Counted from the stretch's first letter, positions 8,738 to 21,877 are shown. The stretch: DNA of 64,000 nt from Cedecea colo (GCF_011808225.1 NZ_SOYS01000009.1:124001-188000); one strand, 5' to 3'. Notes: generated by a model not told the origin, from the letters alone. Numbers and translations: made by a program.

Positions 8738-9982
8738 TTATTGCCCGCTCAGTACACGCGCCGGATCGATATTACTGGCGCGTCTTGCCGGATACCAGCT
8801 GGCGAGCAGGCTCAGCAGCAGCGCGGTGACCAGCACGTAGAAAACATCCAGCCAGTGCAGTTCCGACGGCAGAAAATCGATAAAGTAGATGTCGCCTGAC
8901 AAGAAGCGATGCCCAATCAGCTTTTGAATAGCGTTGATGATGTTGGTCAACTGCCAGGAGGCCAGCACGCCGACAATTACCCCACTCACGCTGCCAAACA
9001 GGCCCGCCAGCAGCCCGTACCAGACGAAAATGGCGCGAATCAGGCCGTCTTTTGCCCCCAGCGTGCGCAGCACGGCGATATCGCTACTTTTATCTTTTAC
9101 GGCCATGACAAGCGTAGAGACGATATTGAAACAGGCCACGCCGATGACCAGCACCATCGCCAGGTACATAATGGCGCGAATCATCTGAATGTCACGATAC
9201 ATGTAGCCGTAAGTACCAATCCAGCTCTTGATGTAAACATAGGCGTTAGTGACTTCGCCCGCGTCGCGCACCAGCTTATTGGCGTTGAATACGTCATTCA
9301 CTTTAATGGCGATACCCGTGACACTGTCACCCATATCCAGATAGCCCTGCGCGTCGCTCATCGGCACCATCGCGAAGCTGTGATCGAGCTGGCCGCTAAG
9401 CGCCAGAATACCGGCAACGTGCAGGCGAACACGCTTCGGTTGCAGGAGCTTCGTGCCGCCGTCGTTGTTCGGGATCATGATAGAGATCCAGTCGCCCTGT
9501 CTGACCTTCAGCGCGTCCGCAACGCCTTTACCGATGATGATTTGCTGCTGTCCGGCTTTGAAATCCTGCCAGGCGTTGTTCTGCACATATTGCGGCAGCG
9601 CGCTCAGGCGCGTTTCCTGAGCCGGATCGACCCCTTTGACCTGGATGGCGCGAAGATTGGCTCCGCTTTCCACCAGGCCGGTGAAGTTAATATACGGTGC
9701 GGCAGCGGCAATCCCTTTCACTTTCTCAACGCGTTGCAGTACGCCGTTCCAGTCATGGAAAGGCTGATTAACCGGTTCGATTTCCCCGTGCGGCACAACC
9801 GCCAGAATACGGTTATTCAACTCGCGCTCGAAGCCGTTCATCGCGCTCAGGCCGACGATTAACACCGCCACGCCTAAAGCGATACCGATTGTCGAGATAA
9901 CGGAAATCAGCGAAACCATGCCGCTGCGGCGGCGTCCGCGGCTAAAACGCAGGCCGATTAAGAGTGAAAGCGGCGAGGCCAT
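8738..9982 (-). CDS. lolE: Lipoprotein-releasing ABC transporter permease LolE
   Basis: LolE binds outer-membrane lipoproteins in the inner membrane and, with LolC and LolD, passes them to LolA. The 414-aa protein has one N-terminal helix ([20 protein letters not shown]), a large periplasmic domain and three C-terminal helices, the MacB/LolCE layout. The ATG at 9982 overlaps the lolD stop by one base; a TTG one codon upstream is in frame but less likely. Last gene of lolCDE. Confidence 0.96.
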   Translation of the reverse strand: MASPLSLLIGLRFSRGRRRSGMVSLISVISTIGIALGVAVLIVGLSAMNGFERELNNRILAVVPHGEIEPVNQPFHDWNGVLQRVEKVKGIAAAAPYINFTGLVESGANLRAIQVKGVDPAQETRLSALPQYVQNNAWQDFKAGQQQIIIGKGVADALKVRQGDWISIMIPNNDGGTKLLQPKRVRLHVAGILALSGQLDHSFAMVPMSDAQGYLDMGDSVTGIAIKVNDVFNANKLVRDAGEVTNAYVYIKSWIGTYGYMYRDIQMIRAIMYLAMVLVIGVACFNIVSTLVMAVKDKSSDIAVLRTLGAKDGLIRAIFVWYGLLAGLFGSVSGVIVGVLASWQLTNIINAIQKLIGHRFLSGDIYFIDFLPSELHWLDVFYVLVTALLLSLLASWYPARRASNIDPARVLSGQ

Positions 9983-10686
9983 CAATCTGCCCCCATCAGG
10001 GTTAATTCGTGCGTCAGACGTCCGTCACGCATTTCAAGCTGACGCGACATGCGCCTGGCCAGATGCAGGTCGTGCGTCACCACCAGGAACGCGGTGCCCT
10101 GGCGGACGTTCAGCTCGCCGAGCAGCTCGAAAATGCTGTCCGCATTGCGGGCGTCCAGGTTGCCGGTTGGCTCATCCGCCAGCACCAGACGCGGATTGTT
10201 GACCAGCGCACGGGCAATCGCCACGCGCTGACGCTCACCGCCGGAAAGCTCGGAAGGACGGTGATTGCTGCGGTGATCCAGCCCCACGGCTTTAAGCATA
10301 TCCAGCGCGCGCTGTTTTGTTTCATCGGTATTCTTTTTGCCGATCAGCAACGGCATGGCGACATTTTCCATCGCCGTGAAATCCGGCAGCAGATGGTGGA
10401 ACTGGTATATAAAGCCCAGCTCGCGGTTGCGCAGCTCCGCCTTAGCCGACGAAGAGAGCGAGCTCATCGGCTGGCCGTTGAAAATCACATCGCCGGACGT
10501 TGGGCTATCCAGCCCGCCAAGCAGGTGCAGCAGGGTACTTTTGCCGGAGCCGGAGCTGCCGACAATCGCCATTAACTCGCCCGCGTTAATGCTGAAGCTG
10601 ACATCGTGCAGCACATCCGTTTGTACCTTGCCTTCCTGATAGCGTTTGCACAGTTTGTCACACTGCAACAGGACAGAATTACTCAT
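9982..10686 (-). CDS. lolD: Lipoprotein-releasing system ATP-binding protein LolD
   Basis: LolD is the ATPase of LolCDE, which extracts outer-membrane lipoproteins from the inner membrane. The 234-aa ABC protein has Walker A GSSGSGKS at residues 43-50, the Q-loop, signature [15 protein letters not shown], Walker [12 protein letters not shown] and the H-loop THDLHLA. The frame is open 90 nt further upstream, but the ATG at 10686 ([12 protein letters not shown]) overlaps the lolC stop and gives the conserved length, so I chose it. Confidence 0.97.
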   Translation of the reverse strand: MSNSVLLQCDKLCKRYQEGKVQTDVLHDVSFSINAGELMAIVGSSGSGKSTLLHLLGGLDSPTSGDVIFNGQPMSSLSSSAKAELRNRELGFIYQFHHLLPDFTAMENVAMPLLIGKKNTDETKQRALDMLKAVGLDHRSNHRPSELSGGERQRVAIARALVNNPRLVLADEPTGNLDARNADSIFELLGELNVRQGTAFLVVTHDLHLARRMSRQLEMRDGRLTHELTLMGAD

Positions 10687-11878
10687 AACGTAAAGCCTCA
10701 GCGGGAAGAGTCGCGGCAGCGCGCCACGAAGGATAAAGCGTGGATAACAGGGCAACCGCCATTGCAACAATCGCAATCACAACGACTTGTACAGGTTCGA
10801 TGGCGATGGGCAGCGTGGCGCCATCCAGCAGCGCGCCGATAATCGGCATCAGATTATTAAGCTGGCTGGCGAGTAGCGCACCAAGCAGCGCGCCAAGCAA
10901 GGCGCCAATCACGCCGGCGCTGGCCCCCTGCACCATAAATACCGCCATTATCTGGCGGCGCGTCAGGCCCTGGGTTTGCAGAATGGCGACTTCGCCCTGC
11001 TTCTCCATCACCAGCAGGCCCAGCGAGGTAATAATGTTAAACGCGGCGACCGCGACAATCAGGCTTAATAGCAGGCCCATCATGTTTTTTTCCATGCGCA
11101 CGGCCTGGAACAGCTCGCCTTTGCGCTCGCGCCAGTCTTTCCATTCGGTGCCCTGCGGCAGCGTTTGGCTACTTAGCACGTCCACTTTGAGCGGTTCGGC
11201 AAGCCACAGACGCCAGCCGGTAATATTGCCCAGCGGATAGCGCATCAGACGTGAAGCATCCTGCTGGTTAACCAGCATCTGATAGCCGTCCACTTCGCTG
11301 TTAGCCGCAAAGGTCCCGATAACGTTAAACAGGCGCTGGCTGGGTACGCGCCCCATCGGCGTAAACTGGCTGGCGGACGGCACCATAATGCGGATGCTGT
11401 CGCCACGCTTGATGCCAAGCTGTCCGGCGAGCTGCTCGCCAAGAATAACGTTGTATTTACCCGCTTGCAGATCGGTCTGTTTCACATTCACCAGATAAGG
11501 CGACAGCGGATCTTTTTCTTCTGGCTGAATGCCGAGCATCACGCCCACGGCCACGCTGCGGGCGCTTTGCAGCACCACATCGCCGGTCGTGACTGGCGCA
11601 ATACGCGTAACCCCTTGTAGCTTAAGGCTGGACGCGGGAAGTTTTGCAGGATTGATTGAGCCGCTGGTCGAGGTAACCATCGCCTGGGGCATCAGGCCAA
11701 GAATATTGTTGGTGAGCTCGCGCTCGAAACCGTTCATCACGGAAAGCACCGTCACCAGCGCCATTACGCCAAGCGTAATGCCAATGGTGGACAGCCAGGA
11801 GACAAAGCGGCCGAAGCGGTCCGATGCTCGCCCACGCATGTAGCGCAGGCCTATAAATAACGCGACAGGTTGATACAT
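10679..11878 (-). CDS. lolC: Lipoprotein-releasing ABC transporter permease LolC
   Basis: LolC recruits the chaperone LolA to the LolCDE complex. The 399-aa protein shares the LolE topology: an N-terminal helix ([20 protein letters not shown]), a periplasmic domain that in relatives carries the LolA-binding hook, and three C-terminal helices ending in [19 protein letters not shown]. First gene of the leftward lolCDE operon; its 3' end overlaps lolD by 8 nt. Confidence 0.96.
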   Translation of the reverse strand: MYQPVALFIGLRYMRGRASDRFGRFVSWLSTIGITLGVMALVTVLSVMNGFERELTNNILGLMPQAMVTSTSGSINPAKLPASSLKLQGVTRIAPVTTGDVVLQSARSVAVGVMLGIQPEEKDPLSPYLVNVKQTDLQAGKYNVILGEQLAGQLGIKRGDSIRIMVPSASQFTPMGRVPSQRLFNVIGTFAANSEVDGYQMLVNQQDASRLMRYPLGNITGWRLWLAEPLKVDVLSSQTLPQGTEWKDWRERKGELFQAVRMEKNMMGLLLSLIVAVAAFNIITSLGLLVMEKQGEVAILQTQGLTRRQIMAVFMVQGASAGVIGALLGALLGALLASQLNNLMPIIGALLDGATLPIAIEPVQVVVIAIVAMAVALLSTLYPSWRAAATLPAEALRYE

Positions 11879-12085
11879 GAAGTCCGTCTTGTTGCAGTTG
11901 GCTTAAGCGAAGTTGGCGAGAAGTATAAACGAAGCGTGTCGGACGGGCATAACTAATTATAAGGTTACGATATATCTGAAAAAATTACTCATAGCTTCAG
12001 AAGCAGATTAATCGAGTTAAAAAGCCCTCGCCCATCCCCCACCCTTGCAGGCCATGATTTATTGATAAGGGACATTACCCCTGGC

Positions 12086-13159
12086 ATGAAAAACAAACAA
12101 CTCTGGATCAACCATATTAAAGGGCTGTGCATCTGCCTTGTCGTCATTTACCACTCGGTGATTACTTTTTACCCGCACTTAACGGCGTTGCCGCCGGGCC
12201 TGACGGAATATATTGCTAAGTGCTGGATATATATGAATTTATATCTCGCCCCTTTCCGTATGCCGGTGTTCTTTTTTATCTCCGGCTATCTGATTCACCG
12301 TTATATTGAACAGGTGAAATGGCAGGCGTGTATTGATAAGCGCATCTGGAATATTTTTTACGTGCTGGCGCTGTGGGGAATTTTGCAGTGGCTGGGGATT
12401 ACGCTTATCAATCAATGGCTCGCACCTGACTTAGCGCGTAATCCGACATCCAACGCGGCGTACTCAGCAACCCTGATGCAGTTTGTTATCAGCATGGCGA
12501 AAGCCAGTACCAGCCTGTGGTATCTGTACGCGCTGGTGGTCTATTTCATAGCGTTCAAACTGCTCCGCGCCTACAAAGTGCCGGTGCTGATTGCCCTGTC
12601 TGGCATCTACGTGGTGATTAGCTTTATGCCGCTGCCATGGTGGGGAATGAACAGCGTGGTGCGCAATATGCTCTATTACGGATTGGGCGCCTGGTTTGGC
12701 CCGCAGCTGCTGGCCTGGATGAAAGGTTTTAGCTTCCGCCAGCATCCAATGATTTGTGGCCTGGTGGGTATCGGCTCGCTTGCGCTGTATCTGGTTAACG
12801 TGCCGCTGGTTATCTCCGTTGTTTCAATCTTCGTCATCATGAAGATTTTTTATACGCTGGATAGCCGGCGCGAAAGCCGCCCGGAGGCGTTTCTTAATAT
12901 AGTCGGCTCGAATACCATCGCTATTTATACCACGCACCGCATTGTCATTGAGGCGCTGAGCCTGTTTACGCTAGCGCAAATTAACCAGGGCCAACTGTCC
13001 GGCCAGGTCATGCTGGCGATTTTGCTGTTTTATCCGTTCGCCAGCCTCGCTATCTGTATCCTGACAGGACTGGGATTCAGGAAGCTGTCGGCTAAGATGT
13101 TTGGCGATATGTTCTTCTCGCCGCCGGCGAAACTGGGGCCTGCCGCCTCGGCCAGCTAG
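12086..13159 (+). CDS. ycfT: Inner-membrane acyltransferase-3 family protein YcfT
   Basis: This 357-aa protein has about ten hydrophobic helices and an N-terminal INHIKGLCICLVVIYHS segment, the acyltransferase-3/OpgC-type motif with the conserved His in VIYHS. Such enzymes move acyl groups across the inner membrane onto glycans or similar acceptors; the substrate of YcfT is not known to me. The ATG at 12086 (MKNKQLWINH) matches the E. coli protein; a TTG 24 nt upstream is possible. It lies between lolC and mfd as in E. coli. Confidence 0.9.
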   Translation: MKNKQLWINHIKGLCICLVVIYHSVITFYPHLTALPPGLTEYIAKCWIYMNLYLAPFRMPVFFFISGYLIHRYIEQVKWQACIDKRIWNIFYVLALWGILQWLGITLINQWLAPDLARNPTSNAAYSATLMQFVISMAKASTSLWYLYALVVYFIAFKLLRAYKVPVLIALSGIYVVISFMPLPWWGMNSVVRNMLYYGLGAWFGPQLLAWMKGFSFRQHPMICGLVGIGSLALYLVNVPLVISVVSIFVIMKIFYTLDSRRESRPEAFLNIVGSNTIAIYTTHRIVIEALSLFTLAQINQGQLSGQVMLAILLFYPFASLAICILTGLGFRKLSAKMFGDMFFSPPAKLGPAASAS

Positions 13160-13178
13160 CGCATTACGAATGACGCTT

Positions 13179-13214
13179 CGCTTAGCCGCCCGACGAGCGC
13201 CGGGCGGCTAAGCG
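13179..13214. terminator. Strong inverted repeat after ycfT, possible terminator
   Basis: Perfect 14-bp arms CGCTTAGCCGCCCG and CGGGCGGCTAAGCG are separated by 8 bases. There is no clear T-tract (AGGCAATTT follows), so it may be a REP-type transcript-end hairpin rather than an intrinsic terminator. Confidence 0.5.
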
Positions 13215-13324
13215 AGGCAATTTAGTGATTGGGTTGCTTATGTAAAGCGATCGCGGATAATAATAACTATCTGAAGTTCATGGACCGATGCACAAGGTGC
13301 AACCTGAGAGATCCCGATTCCGCT

Positions 13325-16771
<3,447 letters not shown>

Positions 16772-16950
16772 TTTTCCAGGCGGCGGGGAGCGCAATGCTT
16801 ACCCGCCCGGCCAGAGTCTTCAGCCTCTGCCCTTTTTGTAACATTTACACATTCTTTGCAATCAGCCAGGGTTTCCCGACGCTGGCTCCCCGCATAATCC
16901 CTGATTAACTTTTTAATAACATTAGACTTAATAAAAATGGGGTTTGCATC

Positions 16951-17916
16951 ATGCGCTTTTCGCGACGTTTCTCAACGCCCGCACGCTGGCTGGCATCGAT
17001 AATTCTCCTGCTGGTAACTCTGGCCTCGCTTCCGGCAGGTGCCAATTGCTGGCCGTTACCGGCCACAGGCAGCCGTCTTATCGGCCAGAACGTCTTTCAC
17101 GTTGTGCAGGATGACGGCGGCTCGCTGGAATCTATCGCCAAAAAGTACAACGTAGGTTTCCTTGCGCTGTTGCAGGCTAATCCCGGCGTTGACCCTTACG
17201 TTCCACGCGCCGGCAGCGTATTAACGATACCGCTGCAGATGCTGCTGCCTGATGCGCCGCGTAAAGGCCTGGTTATCAACCTCGCCGAACTGCGCGTCTA
17301 CTATTACCCGGCGGGTAAAAATAGCGTAACGGTTTATCCTATCGGCATTGGCCAGTTGGGTGGGGATACGATGACGCCTACGATGCAAACGACCGTCTCC
17401 GATAAGCGAGCAAACCCTACCTGGACACCTACCGCAAACATTCGCGCACGCTACCTGGCAAACGGCATTAAATTGCCCGCCGTCGTCCCGGCAGGCCCGG
17501 ATAACCCGATGGGCCACCACGCTATCCGACTCGCGGCCTACGGTGGGGTTTACCTGCTGCATGGAACCAACGCTGATTTTGGCATCGGCATGCGCGTGAG
17601 CTCCGGCTGTATCCGTCTGCGCGATGACGACATCAAAGCGCTCTATAAAGAAATGCCTGTTGGCACGCCGGTACGCATTATCAACACGCCGATTAAAGCG
17701 TCCGTTGAGCCGGATGGCCGACGCCTGGTTGAGGTGCATCAGCCGCTGTCGAAGTCGATTAATGACGATCCGAAAGTGCTACCGATCCTGCTTAACGCCC
17801 GGATGAAGCAGTTCCAGGCCGCGCCGGAAACGGACGCGCAGATTATGGCGCGGGCAATGCAGCATCGCTCCGGTATGCCTGTTGAGATAAACGCTCACGC
17901 GGCGAACGCAATTTGA
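16951..17916 (+). CDS. ldtC: L,D-transpeptidase LdtC (YcfS)
   Basis: LdtC-type enzymes attach Braun lipoprotein to meso-diaminopimelate in peptidoglycan. The 321-aa precursor has a signal peptide (about 1-31, ending LPAGANC), a LysM domain (FHVVQDDGGSLESIAKKYNV) and a YkuD catalytic domain with HGTNADFGIGMRVSSGCIRL, where the nucleophile is Cys220 and the His lies in HGT. It follows mfd after 179 nt and is closed by an intrinsic terminator. Confidence 0.95.
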   Translation: MRFSRRFSTPARWLASIILLLVTLASLPAGANCWPLPATGSRLIGQNVFHVVQDDGGSLESIAKKYNVGFLALLQANPGVDPYVPRAGSVLTIPLQMLLPDAPRKGLVINLAELRVYYYPAGKNSVTVYPIGIGQLGGDTMTPTMQTTVSDKRANPTWTPTANIRARYLANGIKLPAVVPAGPDNPMGHHAIRLAAYGGVYLLHGTNADFGIGMRVSSGCIRLRDDDIKALYKEMPVGTPVRIINTPIKASVEPDGRRLVEVHQPLSKSINDDPKVLPILLNARMKQFQAAPETDAQIMARAMQHRSGMPVEINAHAANAI

Positions 17917-17932
17917 GCGAATGCCCGCGGGT

Positions 17933-17969
17933 AAAAAGCACCGTTCAAACGCTTCTTCGGTGCTTTTTT
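17933..17969 (+). terminator. Intrinsic terminator downstream of ldtC
   Basis: Stem AGCACCG / CGGTGCT with a 14-base loop, followed by TTTTTTA, begins 17 nt after the ldtC stop codon. Confidence 0.8.
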
Positions 17970-18020
17970 AGCATCCTTCTTCGCCGTTTACCGCTAACAT
18001 TTTTTGGCGACAAACGCTAA

Positions 18021-18875
18021 GCACGAGTTTTCGCAGCCAGCGAACCTTTTGATTTTGCGGGCGCTATCTTATCGGCCGTTATGCTGGGAGGACTGATTCT
18101 TGCCGCAAACGCTTTTACGCAATCGGGCGACAGAGAAACAACCTCTTCGACGCTGATAATAGCCCTTGCTTACGTCTTTACCGCGCTTATCGCAGGTGGA
18201 CTGTTTATCTGGCGTCAGCGTCGTGCCACAAAACCTCTTATGCCGCTGGAAATATTCCGCTCGGCTCGGTTTTCTCTTGCGGCGTTAACCTCCCTGGCCT
18301 CCTTTGTCAGTCAGGGAATGACCTTCGTAGCGCTGCCCTTCCTGTTCCAGAGCGTTTATGGGCATAGCGCGTTTGCCTCCGCGCTGCTGTTTCTGCCGTG
18401 GCCGGCGGGGATCGTGCTGATCGCGCCGCACGCGGGCCGGCTGGCCGATCGCTATCCGCCTGCCATCATCTCAACCGTTGGGCTGTGTATATTTGCCTGT
18501 GGGCTGGTTTTGCTGGCGCAGCTTCCTGAACGCGCGCAGGAGTGGGATATTGCCGTGCGGAGTTTGCTGTGCGGTGTCGGGTTTGGCTGTTTTCAAAGCC
18601 CGAACAATCGTGAACTGCTGTCAAACGTTGCCCGTGAAAACAGCGGATATGCTTCAGGCGTGCTGGCGATAATGCGAACGTTTGGGCAATGCCTGGGCAC
18701 GGCTTTCGTGGGCGTAATTTTATCGGCGATGGCTCAGCCCGCGCTGAAAAATGTAATTCAGGAGGATATGGCGGTTCGATTCAGTCTTTGGGTGGCAACG
18801 GCCGCCACTGTGGTAGCCCTGGCCTTTAGCGTGAGCCGTTTGCGGAATATGCGCAAACAACGCAAGCTTGCCTGA
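18021..18875 (+). pseudogene. N-terminally truncated DHA2-type MFS drug exporter
   Basis: The frame is open from a TAA at 18018 and encodes EPFDFAGAILSAVMLGGLIL, which corresponds to the centre of a 14-helix DHA2 MFS protein (usually 450-500 aa). About 285 codons of C-terminal half remain, with hydrophobic helices and LFRSARFSL-type loop features kept in frame to a normal end. The first five or six helices, including the DHA2 motifs A and C, are absent, and the preceding terminator of ldtC follows directly. The simplest reading is a 5' deletion; the ATG at 18081 could still start a 264-aa peptide. No promoter is evident. Confidence 0.75.
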
Positions 18876-18894
18876 TGAAGGCCCCATAAAAAGC

Positions 18895-18925
18895 AAAAGC
18901 CTTGTCTTTCGACAAGGCCTTTTTT
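18895..18925. terminator. Bidirectional intrinsic terminator between MFS remnant and bhsA
   Basis: AAAAGCCTTGTC and GACAAGGCCTTTTTT enclose a 4-base loop. T-runs occur on both strands, so it can end the leftward bhsA transcript (stop at 18966) and any rightward read-through. Confidence 0.85.
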
Positions 18926-18965
18926 GTGGCATGGCATAAAGGGTTAAGCGCGTTGAGGGTTACGC

Positions 18966-19223
18966 TTATTTATAGATTACAGCCGTACCGTGCAGCGTGT
19001 TCGGACCGGATACTGAAGTGATGCGGAACGATTTAGCGCCCATTGCATCAGCTTTAGCCGCCAGCTGGTCTTCCAGTGAACCCAGGTTAGTCCCGGCGTT
19101 TGCGCTGATGGTGCCGACTTTCTGTTGGTCAGCCGGGGTAGCCTGAACTTCTACAGCCGCGAGGCTTGCGAATGACACAGAACTAAGGAGAGCAGCAGCG
19201 ATAAGAGTTTTTACGTTTTTCAT
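18966..19223 (-). CDS. bhsA: Multiple stress resistance outer-membrane protein BhsA (YcfR)
   Basis: BhsA is a small secreted envelope protein of the YhcN/DUF1471 family that alters surface properties, biofilm formation, and copper and stress tolerance in E. coli. The 85-aa precursor has a 22-residue signal peptide (MKNVKTLIAAALLSSVSFAS, cut after LAA), and the mature part matches E. coli almost throughout (QQKVGTISANAGTNLGSLED, HGTAVIYK). It is divergent from comR, the usual repressor gene, and has a promoter with an operator-like palindrome just upstream. Confidence 0.96.
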   Translation of the reverse strand: MKNVKTLIAAALLSSVSFASLAAVEVQATPADQQKVGTISANAGTNLGSLEDQLAAKADAMGAKSFRITSVSGPNTLHGTAVIYK

Positions 19224-19253
19224 GGTAGATGCCTTCAGCAGATGAACAGATGC

Positions 19254-19274
19254 CGTTAACTTAATTAGTTAACG
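19254..19274. promoter_or_regulatory. Candidate ComR operator: 21-bp inverted repeat
   Basis: CGTTAACT and AGTTAACG arms flank TAATT, giving an exact 21-bp inverted repeat 31 nt upstream of bhsA. It lies just downstream of the predicted bhsA start site, where a TetR-family repressor would block transcription. The size fits a TetR-type operator. Assignment to ComR is inferred from the divergent gene arrangement. Confidence 0.6.
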
Positions 19275-19286
19275 ATCGATACATAA

Positions 19287-19316
19287 ATGATAAGCGTGAT
19301 CCGTATCATAGGTCAA
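19287..19316 (-). promoter_or_regulatory. Predicted sigma-70 promoter of bhsA
   Basis: On the minus strand TTGACC (-35, 19316-19311) and TATCAT (-10, 19292-19287) are spaced by 18 nt. The start would fall near 19280, placing the 21-bp palindrome at about +6 to +26. Confidence 0.6.
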
Positions 19317-19468
19317 CACCATTTTATAATGACCGTTAATTAATTTGTAAAAACATTATTTTTCAAAGACATAGGAAAATTTTATTTTTTGGCAGATGCC
19401 GCTGGCTACGCGGGACGATAATTTTTATAATGATCGCTCACTAAACAGACAGAGGTTAAACGGCAAAT

Positions 19469-20101
19469 ATGTCTACTGACGCAAGCTGCATTAAAAAAAG
19501 CCGTGGCCGGCCGAAAGTGTTCGACAGGGAAGCTGCACTCGATAAGGCCATGACGCTGTTCTGGCAACACGGCTATGAGGCAACCTCGATGGCGCATCTG
19601 GTAGAAGCGACGGGGGCAAAAGCGCCGACGCTCTATGCAGAATTCACCAATAAAGAGGGATTATTCCGGGCCGTGCTCGATCATTACATCGCCCGCTTTG
19701 CGGAAAAACATGAGGCATGTTTGTTCTGCGAAGAGCGTACGCTTGAACAGGCGCTTGAGGATTATCTTTTTACCGTGGCGAAGCGCTTTACCGATAAAGA
19801 TACCCCGTCGGGCTGCTTTATCATCTGTACCTCATCGGTGCTGGCGGCCTCTTCTGAAGATATCGCAGCCACCATCAAAGCGCGCCATGCCATGCAGGAA
19901 GAGACGCTGGTGCGTTTCCTGACGCAAAGACAGCAGAAAGGTGAAATCCCTCCCGGCAGCGACGCCCGGACGCTCGCCAGATATCTGTGCTGCATTATTC
20001 AGGGCATGTCGGTCAGCTCCCGTGAAAACGCCAGCTATGAAGATTTACTGAGTATCGTGAAAACCACGCTCCGCCTGTGGCCTGAGCTGAAAAAAGGGTA
20101 A
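19469..20101 (+). CDS. comR: TetR-family copper-responsive repressor ComR (YcfQ)
   Basis: In E. coli ComR represses bhsA (comC) and is released by copper. The 210-aa protein has an N-terminal TetR helix-turn-helix (HGYEATSMAHLVEATGAKAP, residues about 34-53, then TLYAEFTNKEGLF) and a C-terminal ligand domain that keeps several Cys residues (HEACLFCEE, GCFIICTSS, YLCCIIQG), plausible metal ligands. It is divergent from bhsA across 245 bp. A GC-rich hairpin at 20109-20128 without a T-tract follows the stop. Confidence 0.9.
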   Translation: MSTDASCIKKSRGRPKVFDREAALDKAMTLFWQHGYEATSMAHLVEATGAKAPTLYAEFTNKEGLFRAVLDHYIARFAEKHEACLFCEERTLEQALEDYLFTVAKRFTDKDTPSGCFIICTSSVLAASSEDIAATIKARHAMQEETLVRFLTQRQQKGEIPPGSDARTLARYLCCIIQGMSVSSRENASYEDLLSIVKTTLRLWPELKKG

Positions 20102-20193
20102 TTTACCTCCCTCTCCGTCGGGAGAGGGAATAACCCGGCTTTCCCCGCTTGCTTTTGGCGCCCTTGCTCCAGCAGGCCATAAAATTGACGGCA

Positions 20194-20358
20194 TTATGGC
20201 TTGCCCCGCGTTCCCCGAGCAAAATGGCGGCGCAGCATTTTCACCCCTGAAGATTCTGCCGCTATCCAGCCGCAGAACTCACGGTCACCGGCCGTGGCTT
20301 TATCCCAGAGCAGTTCGCCTTGCGCCTCTTCCTGAACATCTTCATGGCTGATTTTTGT
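20194..20358 (-). pseudogene. Fragment of a siderophore-interacting protein (SIP, FAD ferric reductase family)
   Basis: The minus strand encodes about 54 residues, including LLWDKATAGDREFCGWIAAE and SSGVKMLRRHFARGTRGKP. The WIAxEssxVKxLRRH pattern is the C-terminal NAD(P)H-binding signature of siderophore-interacting ferric reductases such as ViuB/YqjH. The frame is bounded by stops on both sides, and the FAD domain and C-terminal end are missing, so only a relic remains. Confidence 0.55.
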
Positions 20359-20420
20359 CTACGGGATGCGCGCCTGCTGCTTAACCGCAGGGATCAGTCA
20401 TTCACCGTGCGTTGCGTTGA

Positions 20421-20672
20421 GCGGCTGGTTTGACGACAAAGGGCATCAACGTTGAAGACGATAAACGTCGTATTTACGGGGCGGAAGGCGCGGCGGATGA
20501 CGTTATTCCGGGCTCCGTCTGGCTTACCGACATAAGCTTTAACGTGCTGAAACCGGAAACCAAAGTCGATAGCGAGCGGCAGAAGTGGAACGTGATTTAC
20601 GCCAGCCCGTGGCTGTATGTGTATAAAGGGCGCGGTCGGACATATGGCGTGAATTATTCATTGCTGTTCTGA
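20421..20672 (+). pseudogene. C-terminal remnant of a TonB-dependent outer-membrane receptor
   Basis: About 80 codons end in ASPWLYVYKGRGRTYGVNYS LLF. A Gly-Arg-rich turn followed by a final amphipathic strand with a terminal Phe is typical of TonB-dependent receptors. Upstream the frame is closed at 20418, and the plug and almost all of the barrel are absent. It lies next to the siderophore-interacting protein relic on the opposite strand, so both probably derive from one lost iron-uptake locus. Family call is by C-terminal pattern only. Confidence 0.45.
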
Positions 20673-20809
20673 TTTGCGCGCGAACCAGCGTCGAATGCTG
20701 GCCCGCATATTTACCGCTGCATACATTTTCATTCTCGACCCGTCTCCAGTACTGCTTTAAAAGATAGGGCTACTCTATTTGTATTATTTATCTGTCGCAG
20801 GATATTCAT

Positions 20810-21838
20810 ATGTTGGTTGGATTAATTGGCACTGGCGCCGTGGTGGAGACAGCCTATCTTCCGGCGATTTCCCGTCTTCCTCTTGCTGAAATTCAGTGTT
20901 ACGGCTTCGATCCCGATCCGGCTCGTCAGCCGTCGGGAATTACGCGCTGCGAGTCACTCACCGACTTGCTGGCGCTATCGTTAGATATTGTCTTTATCAC
21001 CACCCCGTCACTTCTTCATCTGCCCGTGCTTGAAGCGGTTCTGAAAAGCAAGGTCGCGCAAATCGTGGTGGAAAAACCCGTTGCCGCCACGCTTGAACAG
21101 CTCGCTGTTTTAGAAAAATGGCTGGAAGAGCCAGCTATTGCGTCGCGTATTCTGGCGCTCGATCACTGGATGGTTCGTACGGATGCCATGCAATTTATAA
21201 AAAGCATTGCTGAAATCGAACGCATTGCAGGTTTTTTACTGGAGCCAAGCGGTTTTAACGATGCGGGTGAGCCTGTGGCGCTGAATTTTGCGACGGGTAA
21301 AGCCGATACCCGGCAGCTTCGCCATCCCGATGGGGTGATTGTCGATATCGGTACGCACGTACTGGCGATGATGCGCGAAACCGTTTACAGGCTGGGCGGT
21401 AGCGAAGCATTAACCGTAGAACTGCTTCACGCACGCGATCGCCTGGGCAACGGCATCCAGCCGGGTGATTTGACGACCGCAGAAGGTGACGCAATGCTAC
21501 GTGGAACAATAAGCGGCATTCCTTTCACCCTCGCTCTTAATAAATATGCTGGCCCTGCGGGCGGACAAAAAGGCATGAAAATCTATCTGCACGATGGCCG
21601 GATCGTGAACGTTGACCGCCGCGGCGCTGATGAAGTGGTGGAAGTGCTCAACGCCAACAGCAGTCGTCAGCTTAAGATTTCCGGTCCGCTTTACGACAGG
21701 TGTTTAGAGGAAGTGGTTTTAGGCGCTCAGCGAATGTTTGTGAGCAAACCGGAGGAAATTCCGGCCCTGACTCGCCGTCGAATAACAGAGGTTAAGGCTT
21801 TACTGGCAATACAGCAGACGTTACGTGGAAAGCATTAA
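20810..21838 (+). CDS. Gfo/Idh/MocA-family NAD(P)-dependent oxidoreductase
   Basis: This 342-aa protein begins with a Rossmann dinucleotide fold (VGLIGTGAVVETAYLPAI) and has the family motif VVEKPVAAT near residue 90, where the Lys contacts cofactor and substrate. A substrate domain with a likely catalytic acid/base region (DGVIVDIGTHVLAMM) follows. Such enzymes oxidise or reduce sugars, polyols or their phosphates, or reduce biliverdin-like compounds; the substrate cannot be told here. AGGA precedes the ATG by a short spacer. It stands alone between relics and ycfJ. Confidence 0.8.
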   Translation: MLVGLIGTGAVVETAYLPAISRLPLAEIQCYGFDPDPARQPSGITRCESLTDLLALSLDIVFITTPSLLHLPVLEAVLKSKVAQIVVEKPVAATLEQLAVLEKWLEEPAIASRILALDHWMVRTDAMQFIKSIAEIERIAGFLLEPSGFNDAGEPVALNFATGKADTRQLRHPDGVIVDIGTHVLAMMRETVYRLGGSEALTVELLHARDRLGNGIQPGDLTTAEGDAMLRGTISGIPFTLALNKYAGPAGGQKGMKIYLHDGRIVNVDRRGADEVVEVLNANSSRQLKISGPLYDRCLEEVVLGAQRMFVSKPEEIPALTRRRITEVKALLAIQQTLRGKH

Positions 21839-21877
21839 TATTGCAGGCGGGTCGATGGCCCGCCGCACGTCAGATAA

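Noticed and set aside
8909-9862. 317-codon open frame on the plus strand opposite lolE
   Set aside because: It is the antisense shadow of the well-conserved lolE; it has no ribosome site and a His/Arg/Gln-rich composition typical of antisense frames.
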